11,644 nucleotides of DNA from Methanosarcinales archaeon (lineage in GTDB: Archaea > Halobacteriota > Methanosarcinia > Methanotrichales > Methanotrichaceae). The translations under genes and the position numbers were made by a program. The notes below the pieces were generated by a model. It saw only the letters and a list, made by a program, of their open reading frames with translations, had not been told where the DNA came from and searched no databases. The stretch is taken from assembly GCA_013415595.1 (NCBI GenBank), contig JAAEEW010000033.1, positions 1-11,644 of the forward strand. The letters run 5' to 3'. How positions within the stretch are numbered: the first letter of the stretch is position 1; every line of letters starts with the position of its first letter. Shown here one piece after another: positions 6,702 to 11,644 of this stretch.

Positions 6702-9247
6702 CCGGATACCACCTCCCCTTCACCATCCGTATCGCCCTCGGCCGTGGGATGCGGCTCTGCCTCATCTCCGCCGCATCCGGCGTCCCCGACTTCTCCTGAG
6801 TCTCCTCCATCTCCGGTGTCTCCGCCGTTGCCGGCGTTTCCACCGTCTCCGCCCGTACCTCCCGGGCCGCTCCCAGGCGCAGGGGGCTCCTTGGGATGGG
6901 CCTCCCCGGTCCCTCGAAGCTCAGTTCCCACCGGCCCCAGCTCCTCGAGCTCCTCCACGAACTCCTTGACCCTGGCGGCGAAGATGTCGCCCTCGGCAGC
7001 GGCGCACCAGACCATCTTGACCCTCATGGGGCTGATTCCCAGGCTCTCCAGCAGGTCCTTCAGGACGTCCATCCTCTGCAAAGCCTGGTAGTTGCCTTTG
7101 ACGTAGTGGCATTCCCCGGGACGGCAGCCGGCCACGATCACCCCTTCCGCCCCCCTCTTCAGGGCCTCCATGACGAAGGAGGGGTCCACCCGGCCGGCGC
7201 ACATCACCCGGATGACCCGCACGTTGGTGGGGTACTGAATGCGGGAGGTCCCGGCCAGGTCGGCCCCGGCGTAGCTGCACCAGTTGCATAAGAAGGCCAC
7301 GATGAAGGGGTACTCGCCCCTGACCTCGGTGGCCGCCCGGATCTGGGCCAGGATCTGCTCGTCGGAGAAGAGCCTCATCTGGATGGCGTCCACCGGACAG
7401 GAGGCGGCGCAGGTCCCGCATCCCTTGCAGGAGGCCTCGTCCACCAGAGCCGTCCCGTTCACGGTGATAGCCTTGGAGGGACAGGTGTCGATACACAGCT
7501 TGCAGCCGATGCATTTCTCCTGGTCCACGTGGGCCACGGTCGGGTCCAGCTCCAGCTCTCCCTTCATCAGCAGCTTCATGGCCTTGGAGGCGCAGGCGCT
7601 CCCCTGGGCGATGGAGACCTGAATCTCCTTGGGTCCGGAGGCGCAGCCGGCGATGAACACGCCGTCGATGTGGGCCTCCACCGGCCTCATCTTGGGGTGG
7701 GCGATCTCGAAGAAGCCGTCCGGCCTCCTGGCCAGGCCAAGCAGGGTTCCCACCACGTCGGCGTTGCGGTCGGGCTCCAGGCCGATGGACAGGACGGCGA
7801 TGTCGTACATCTTGCGGGAGTACCTGCCCAGGAAGGTGTCCTCGTAGTGCAGGTAGATCTCGCCGTCCGCCTCCTCGATCTCCGAGACCCGTCCCCGGAT
7901 GAAGTTGATCCCCAGCTTCTGGGCCCGCAGGTAGAACTCCTCGTACCCCTCTCCCCCGGCCCTCATGTCGATGTAGTGGATGCTGACGTCGGCGTCCGGG
8001 TACTTCTCCTTGATGAGCTGGGCGTCCTTCAGGGCGGCCATGCAGCAGATGCGGGAGCAGTAGGCGTTGCCCACCGTCTGGTCCCGGGAGCCCACGCACT
8101 GCAGGAAGGCCACCGATCGGGCGATCTTTCCGGTGGAGGGGCGCACGATCTCGCCCCCTGTTGGTCCTGAGGCATTGAGGAAGCGCTCGATCTGCAGAGA
8201 GGTGAGCACATCTCTGTAGCGGCCAAATCCGTACTCCTCTTTGCGAGCCGCGTCGAAGGGCTGCCAGCCGGTGGCCACCACTATGGCTCCCACGTCGAAC
8301 CTGAAATCCTCCTGCTCCTGGTCGAACTTGACGGCGTCCGCCGGGCAGGCCTCCTCGCACCGGCCGCAGCCGATGCAGGCCTCTGGATCGATGCAGGCCA
8401 CCAGGGGCACAGACTGGGGTATGGCCATGTAGATGGCCTTCCTCTTGCCCAGGCCGAAATCGTACTCGTCGGGCAGCTCCACCGGACAGACCCCGGCGCA
8501 CTCGTTGATGCACCCTTTGCATAGGGTTTCGTCCACGTACCTGGGCTTCCTGACTCCGGAGACGGTGAACCGGCCCACCGATCCGTCGATGTTCAGGATC
8601 TCGGAGTAGGTCATGAGCTTGATCAGAGGGTTGGCGTAGACCTCGGCCATCTTGGGGGCCAGGACGCAGATGGAGCAGTCGTTGGTGGGAAATACGTCGG
8701 TCAGCAGGGCCATGTAGCCGCCGATGGTGGGCCTTCGTTCCACCAGGTAGACCCGCAGGCCGCTGTTGGCCAGGTCCAGGGCGGCGCTGATGCCGGCCAC
8801 CCCGCCGCCGATGACCAGGGCGTCCCGGCTCACCGGCATGACCTCGGTCTGCAGGGGCCGGAGCAAAGAGGCCTTGGCCACGGCCATGCGTATCAGGTCT
8901 TTGGCTTTCTGGGTTGCCAGAGCCGGGTCCTCCATGTGCACCCAGGAGCACTGCTCCCGGATATTGGCCATCTCCAGCATGAACTGGTTCAATCCGGCAT
9001 CGTCCAGGGTGCGCCGGAAGGTGGGCTCGTGCAGCCGGGGTGAGCAGGCAGAGACCACCACGCTGTCCAGCTTGTACTCCTTGATGTCGCTCTTGATGGT
9101 GTCCTGGCCAGCGTCAGAACAGGAGAATTGGAGGTCCCTGGCGACGGCAACGTTGGGAAGCGTTTCCGCGAACTTTTTCAGCTCCTCCACATCCAGGGTG
9201 CTTGCGATGTTGAGGCCGCAGTGACATATATATACACCGACATGCAT
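6698..9247 (-). CDS. hdrA: Heterodisulfide reductase subunit A fused to MvhD (HdrA2 type)
   Basis: Flavin subunit that splits electron pairs in HdrABC, here joined to an MvhD-like electron-entry domain. Of 849 residues, 1-130 are the N-terminal cluster domain (C8HC10G, C43, C68). The FAD Rossmann motif is GGGVAG at 147-152 with E170. Inserted clusters follow at C243/C246/C250/C254 and C291/C294/C297/C301. A second dinucleotide-fold half contains FLQCVGSRD and CSRICC (397-402). Two ferredoxin motifs lie at C579-C589 and C607-C617. Residues 646-770 are the MvhD domain (FLCNWC, VMCAGRVDP, GCRPGECHY). Residues 773-849 are a Gly/Asp-rich tail with no counterpart in the family as I know it. The ATG at 9247 gives MHVGVYICHCG, the usual HdrA start, with GGAG eight bases upstream; a GTG at 9283 lacks a ribosome binding site. 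First gene of the operon. In Methanosarcina, HdrA2B2C2 uses F420H2 and ferredoxin. Confidence 0.95.
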   Translation of the reverse strand: MHVGVYICHCGLNIASTLDVEELKKFAETLPNVAVARDLQFSCSDAGQDTIKSDIKEYKLDSVVVSACSPRLHEPTFRRTLDDAGLNQFMLEMANIREQCSWVHMEDPALATQKAKDLIRMAVAKASLLRPLQTEVMPVSRDALVIGGGVAGISAALDLANSGLRVYLVERRPTIGGYMALLTDVFPTNDCSICVLAPKMAEVYANPLIKLMTYSEILNIDGSVGRFTVSGVRKPRYVDETLCKGCINECAGVCPVELPDEYDFGLGKRKAIYMAIPQSVPLVACIDPEACIGCGRCEEACPADAVKFDQEQEDFRFDVGAIVVATGWQPFDAARKEEYGFGRYRDVLTSLQIERFLNASGPTGGEIVRPSTGKIARSVAFLQCVGSRDQTVGNAYCSRICCMAALKDAQLIKEKYPDADVSIHYIDMRAGGEGYEEFYLRAQKLGINFIRGRVSEIEEADGEIYLHYEDTFLGRYSRKMYDIAVLSIGLEPDRNADVVGTLLGLARRPDGFFEIAHPKMRPVEAHIDGVFIAGCASGPKEIQVSIAQGSACASKAMKLLMKGELELDPTVAHVDQEKCIGCKLCIDTCPSKAITVNGTALVDEASCKGCGTCAASCPVDAIQMRLFSDEQILAQIRAATEVRGEYPFIVAFLCNWCSYAGADLAGTSRIQYPTNVRVIRVMCAGRVDPSFVMEALKRGAEGVIVAGCRPGECHYVKGNYQALQRMDVLKDLLESLGISPMRVKMVWCAAAEGDIFAARVKEFVEELEELGPVGTELRGTGEAHPKEPPAPGSGPGGTGGDGGNAGNGGDTGDGGDSGEVGDAGCGGDEAEPHPTAEGDTDGEGEVVSG
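6701..6931 (-). other. Low-complexity Gly/Asp-rich tail of HdrA
   Basis: Codons 773-849 of hdrA encode a tail dominated by Gly, Asp, Glu, Pro and Ser (runs such as GGDGGNAGNGGDTGDGGDSG) with one Lys and a lone Cys. It follows the last conserved helix of the MvhD domain. The reading frame is intact and ends in the ATGA overlap with the next gene, so it is translated sequence and not a 3' UTR artefact. Probably disordered and acidic. Confidence 0.75.
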
Positions 9248-9400
9248 CAGAAGGACTCCGATTTCTCTTTGGACTTCATCCACTTAAACCTATGTCATTA
9301 TTGAGCTGCAAGTGTGCATGATATCCGCCGAAAGATTTCAAAGTGGGCTCAGGCCATAAAATAGCAGATGAAAACTTTTGCATTTGAGGCAGAGGGGCGA

Positions 9401-9410
9401 TTTTATAGTA
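9401..9410 (-). promoter_or_regulatory. Candidate TATA box of the hdr operon
   Basis: ACTATAAAAT on the - strand is the best TATAAAA match in the gap upstream of hdrA. Transcription would begin near 9376, leaving about 130 untranslated bases. A weaker box at 9367-9356 is an alternative. Confidence 0.35.
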
Positions 9411-9422
9411 TTTTGCGGATCT

Positions 9423-9439
9423 CCTGTCTGGCTGACAGG
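9423..9439. repeat. Short inverted repeat CCTGTC / GACAGG
   Basis: A 6-bp stem with a 5-base loop (TGGCT) lies just upstream of the candidate hdr TATA box and about 125 bases beyond the stop codon of the PLP-enzyme gene. It could be an operator for a dimeric regulator or a weak 3'-end hairpin. The stem is short enough to occur by chance. Confidence 0.3.
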
Positions 9440-9563
9440 CCTGCAAGTCCATATGCACCCCCTAAGTCCATTCATTCTGATCTCCTGTGATCTGTGCATC
9501 TCCGCAGTTCCCACAGTTGGAGCTACAGGCCCAATAGAGCCACCGGCATAATTCACTGCCGTT

Positions 9564-10943
9564 TCATATCCTCTCCAGCCCCTGCTCCAGGTCCTGGATC
9601 AGGTCCTCTGGATCCTCGATGCCGGCGGAGATCCTGACCATCCCCGGGGATATTCCGATTCTCTCCCGCACCTCCGCCGGGATGCTGGCGTGGGTCATGG
9701 AGGCCGGGTGCTCGATCAGGGTGTCCACCGAGCCCAGGCTGACGGCCAGTGTGCTCAGCTCTACGGCATTCATCAGCTTCCGGGCTGCCTCCCGGCCCCC
9801 TGACAGATCGAAGGAGAGCATCCCTCCAAAGCCGCTCATCTGCCGTCTGGCCAGGTGGTGCTGGGGGTGGCTGGGAAGGCCCGGGTAGCGGACCTCTCTT
9901 ACTTCCGGTCGGGACTCCAGGAACCGGGCCAGAGCCAGGGCGTTGGAGGCGTGCCTCTCCATTCGCAGGTGCAGGGTCTTGAGGCCTCGCAGGGCCAGCC
10001 AGGCCTCGAAGGTGCCCATGGTCCCTCCGAAGGAGACCGCCATCCGGCGCACACCCCGGATCAGGCTGGCCGATCCCACCACCGCTCCCCCCAGGAGGTC
10101 GCTGTGGCCGCCGATGTACTTGGTGCAGCTCTCCACCACGGCGTCTGCCCCCAGCTCCAGCGGGCGCTGAAAGCATGGAGAGGCGAAGGTGTTGTCCACC
10201 ACCGTGACCGCGCCTGCCTCCCGGGCCATACTGGATATCTCGCCGATGTCGCTGATGGACATGGTAGGATTGGCCGGCGTCTCCAGGAAGACCATTCTGG
10301 TGTTCTCCATGAGGCCGGACCTGACCGCCTCCAGGTCGCTGGTGTCGGCGTAGCTCACCTGAATTCCGTAGCGGGGAAGGACGGCGGAGAACAGGCCGAA
10401 GGTGCCGCCGTAGATGACGTCGGTGGAGAGCAGGTGGTCCCCCTGCTGGAGGTGGGAGAGGATGACTGCTGCTTCGGCGGCCATGCCTGAGGAGAAGGAT
10501 ATCCCGGCTTCGCCGCCCTCCAGGGAGACCAGCTTCTCCGTGAAGGCGGAGTGGGTGGGGGTTCCCGGCGGAGCCCGGACGTAGACGTAGCCTGACTTTC
10601 GGCCGGAGAAGAGGGCCTCTGCCTCCTCGGAGCTGTCAAAGGAGAAGGACGAGGTTTGGTAGATGGGCGTGGCGTGGGCGCCGTAGGGATTGTGTCCCTC
10701 CCCGGCGTGGACGCACCGGGTTCCAAAGCCCCTCTCTCTTCTTTTCTCTCCCCTTTTCTCTCCCCTTTTCTCTCCCCCAACGTCTGCCCTTTGGTCCACC
10801 GCCTGCACCCTATCATTCCCGCCATCCCTCTGTGCACCCTCGTCCCTTTCCGCCCCGCTATCCTTCTGTGCCCCGCTATTCTTTCCTAGGGCCGTCCCCA
10901 TGGTCTGCAATGCCATCTTCTCCCTCTCGTCATCTCCTGTCAT
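9564..10943 (-). CDS. PLP-dependent trans-sulfuration enzyme (cystathionine gamma-synthase / methionine gamma-lyase family)
   Basis: Cys/Met-metabolism PLP enzyme of 459 residues acting on sulfur amino acids. The family core runs from about residue 72 (GFGTRCVHAGE) to the end. Visible PLP-site features are SSGMAAE (151-157), the stacking Tyr178 in DVIYGGT, Asp250 in VDNTFASP, the Schiff-base Lys275 in CTKYIGGHSD, and SVDTLIEHPASMTHA near the C-terminus. The loop after Y121-x-R123 reads APPGTPT where relatives usually have a shorter loop with NPT, so Asn is replaced and about two residues are inserted. Residues 1-71 are a charged, repetitive extension absent from the usual 380-400-residue enzymes. 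The ATG at 10943 is eight bases from GGAGG; the ATG at 10949 is only two bases away. The exact reaction (gamma-synthase, gamma-lyase or O-acyl-homoserine sulfhydrylase) cannot be told from sequence. The nearest neighbours are a hydrolase upstream and the hdr operon downstream; no shared pathway is evident. Confidence 0.88.
   Translation of the reverse strand: MTGDDEREKMALQTMGTALGKNSGAQKDSGAERDEGAQRDGGNDRVQAVDQRADVGGEKRGEKRGEKRRERGFGTRCVHAGEGHNPYGAHATPIYQTSSFSFDSSEEAEALFSGRKSGYVYVRAPPGTPTHSAFTEKLVSLEGGEAGISFSSGMAAEAAVILSHLQQGDHLLSTDVIYGGTFGLFSAVLPRYGIQVSYADTSDLEAVRSGLMENTRMVFLETPANPTMSISDIGEISSMAREAGAVTVVDNTFASPCFQRPLELGADAVVESCTKYIGGHSDLLGGAVVGSASLIRGVRRMAVSFGGTMGTFEAWLALRGLKTLHLRMERHASNALALARFLESRPEVREVRYPGLPSHPQHHLARRQMSGFGGMLSFDLSGGREAARKLMNAVELSTLAVSLGSVDTLIEHPASMTHASIPAEVRERIGISPGMVRISAGIEDPEDLIQDLEQGLERI
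10740..10775. repeat. Three tandem 12-bp repeats inside a 50-base polypyrimidine tract
   Basis: On the - strand GGAGAGAAAAGG occurs three times head to tail (third copy with one mismatch), encoding GEKR-GEKR-GEKR in frame in the PLP enzyme's N-terminal extension. The surrounding + strand is pyrimidine only from 10729 to 10778. Confidence 0.85.
10821..10874. repeat. Three degenerate 18-bp repeats in the PLP-enzyme extension
   Basis: On the - strand three successive 18-base units encode GAQKDS, GAERDE and GAQRDG. The DNA units are clearly related (each begins GGGGC or GGTGC and carries a purine-rich middle) but have diverged, so they look older than the 12-bp repeats at 10740-10775. Confidence 0.7.
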
Positions 10944-10951
10944 CAGCATGA

Positions 10952-10956
10952 CCTCC
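10952..10956 (-). promoter_or_regulatory. Ribosome binding site of the PLP-enzyme gene
   Basis: GGAGG on the - strand stands two bases before an ATG at 10949 and eight before an in-frame ATG at 10943. The second spacing is the workable one. The site also argues that the repetitive extension is translated, since it sits upstream of it. Confidence 0.6.
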
Positions 10957-11029
10957 GGCCTGAAAGCGCGTTTGAGGGGATAACGATGCTCTTTCTAATG
11001 CTTCTTCTGGTCGGCCCGCCGCCACCTCT

Positions 11030-11054
11030 CCCCTCCCCTCCCTCGCCTCCCCCC
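11030..11054 (-). other. G-quadruplex motif upstream of the PLP-enzyme gene
   Basis: On the - strand four G-runs follow one another: six G (11054-11049), three G (11042-11040), four G (11038-11035) and four G (11033-11030), with loops of 6, 1 and 1 bases. This satisfies the usual G3+N1-7 rule. It is about 80 bases upstream of the start codon on the non-template strand, within the 190-base gap after the hydrolase gene, so it could fold in DNA or in the mRNA leader. Confidence 0.6.
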
Positions 11055-11139
11055 GCCAGAGCCGGACTTCGATGGAAGAGCGGTGCAGAGCGATCCCGGG
11101 AGGCTGGGGAGGACGGTTGGGCCTGGACGGGGGTCTTTT

Positions 11140-11644
11140 TCAGTCTTCCCTCTCCACCTGGGCCAGGAACTCGTCGAGGATTTTGTTGAAGTGATCTGGC
11201 CGGTCCATGTGCAGCCAGTGGCTGGTGCCGGTTATCAGCAAAAACGGCAGATCGAGAACTGCCCGATGCAGGCTCAGGGGGGAGTCGTTCAGCGGAGTGA
11301 TCACGGATAGCCGGGGCCCGCCGTAGCGGCCCAGGGCCTGCAGGGGATGGTAGGAGAAGACCTCTTTGAAGGAGCCAACCACCGTCTCCCGGGCAGTCTC
11401 TCTCAGATCCCGCATGACTGCATCCCGGACCCCGGGATTCGAGCCCTTCAGTATCTGGCTCCAGTAGTCCTCGACCACCGTTTGATAGGACCCGGAGGTC
11501 AGCAATTTCAGGAACTGACTCAGTTGTTCGGCCGGATAGCCGCCCGGGTCGCCGGCCACGTCCGCCAGCAGGAGGCCGGCCACTCTATGGCCATGACTGC
11601 CGGCGTAGGCAATGGCCACGGTTCCCCCGAAGCTGTGGCCCACC
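11140..11644 (-). CDS. Alpha/beta hydrolase, N-terminal part outside the window
   Basis: The C-terminal 167 residues of an alpha/beta-fold hydrolase; the gene continues past the right edge, so the true start is not visible. The fragment opens with the nucleophile elbow GHSFGG (Ser is residue 4 of the fragment). It has a helical cap region (about 35-100) and a possible acidic residue in TPLNDSP (Asp120). It ends with GTSHWLHMDRPDHFNKILDEF, in which His142 is the probable catalytic histidine. The spacing resembles small esterases, epoxide hydrolases and C-C hydrolases; the substrate cannot be predicted. The stop TGA is at 11142-11140, followed by 190 bases before the PLP-enzyme gene on the same strand. 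Co-transcription is possible because no good TATA box was seen in that gap. Confidence 0.85.
   Translation of the reverse strand, partial: VGHSFGGTVAIAYAGSHGHRVAGLLLADVAGDPGGYPAEQLSQFLKLLTSGSYQTVVEDYWSQILKGSNPGVRDAVMRDLRETARETVVGSFKEVFSYHPLQALGRYGGPRLSVITPLNDSPLSLHRAVLDLPFLLITGTSHWLHMDRPDHFNKILDEFLAQVERED

Larger units (their letters stand above)
9248..9563. other. 316-base gap: probable hdr operon leader and promoter region
   Basis: This is the space between hdrA and the PLP-enzyme gene upstream of it. On the - strand TATA-like elements are seen at 9410-9401 (ACTATAAAAT) and 9367-9356 (GCTATTTTATGG), either of which would leave an mRNA leader of roughly 80-135 bases. An inverted repeat CCTGTC-5-GACAGG lies at 9423-9439, and the 10-mer GATCTCCTGT occurs twice, at 9418-9427 and 9479-9488. 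The open frames here (up to 72 codons) lack ribosome binding sites and recognisable domains. No tRNA, known riboswitch or mobile element was recognised. Confidence 0.5.

Noticed and set aside
5712..7091. Long open frame (459 codons) on the + strand
   Set aside because: It runs antisense through the conserved cysteine motifs of the polyferredoxin and the HdrA C-terminus. Its existence is explained by high GC content and the codon bias of those genes.
6921..8951. 676-codon open frame on the - strand overlapping hdrA
   Set aside because: It is an out-of-frame reading of hdrA, rich in Arg, Gly and Pro with no domain; the hdrA frame carries all expected motifs.
2530..9247. PASTA gene as the fifth gene of the hdr operon
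   Set aside because: It is on the same strand and only 95 bases away, but TATA-like boxes and a separate ribosome binding site lie in that gap and the product has no link to electron transfer. Read-through cannot be excluded.
9338..9556. Small frames in the gap before hdrA, including a Cys-rich reading C-x3-C-x2-C at about 9529-9500
   Set aside because: The 72-codon frame has a GTG start without a ribosome binding site, and the Cys-rich reading has no start codon after its upstream stop. The spacing of three cysteines over so few codons can arise by chance.
10740..10775. Short regular repeats considered as a CRISPR array
   Set aside because: The units are 12 bp, abut with no spacers, and are translated in frame as GEKR; there are no cas genes.
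9564..11644. Mobile element or horizontally acquired island
   Set aside because: No transposase, integrase, terminal repeats or tRNA end were found, and the base composition resembles that of the hdr genes.

Overview
The window looks like chromosomal DNA of an acetoclastic methanogen, most likely of the Methanothrix (Methanosaeta) type. This rests on four things: a complete methanogen heterodisulfide reductase operon, GC-rich genes separated by AT-rich gaps with archaeal TATA-like boxes and T-rich terminators, frequent GTG/TTG starts, and N-x-S/T-rich secreted proteins of unknown function. The genus is an inference. No RNA gene, insertion sequence, CRISPR array or integrase was seen.

Layout. 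Positions 258-1630 (+ strand) hold two secreted proteins of unknown function in tandem, ended by a T-rich tract. From 1900 to the right edge every gene lies on the - strand. From left to right these are a secreted COG4315/Lipoprotein_15-type protein (1900-2364), a membrane protein with two PASTA domains (2530-3588), and the hdr operon (3684-9247). In transcription order the operon is hdrA-mvhD fusion, an eight-cluster polyferredoxin, hdrC, hdrB. After a 316-base gap come a PLP-dependent trans-sulfuration enzyme with a repetitive N-terminal extension (9564-10943) and an alpha/beta hydrolase cut by the window edge (11140-11644).

How the genes work together. HdrB carries two CCG (CX3nCC) modules for CoM-S-S-CoB reduction, HdrC has two [4Fe-4S] clusters, and HdrA has FAD and several clusters. 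HdrA is fused to MvhD, the part that in hydrogenotrophs receives electrons from the Mvh hydrogenase. This matches the HdrA2B2C2 type of Methanosarcina, for which F420H2- and ferredoxin-dependent flavin-based electron bifurcation has been described. Here the polyferredoxin is locked into the same operon by a 4-base stop/start overlap with hdrA. No hydrogenase or F420-oxidising subunit is visible, so the donor must come from elsewhere.

The most unusual sequence features are low-complexity protein ends built from short in-frame DNA repeats in three neighbouring genes (hdrA C-terminus, polyferredoxin C-terminus, PLP enzyme N-terminus). Others are an altered active-site loop in the PLP enzyme, a G-quadruplex motif upstream of it, and an archaeal PASTA protein without a kinase.
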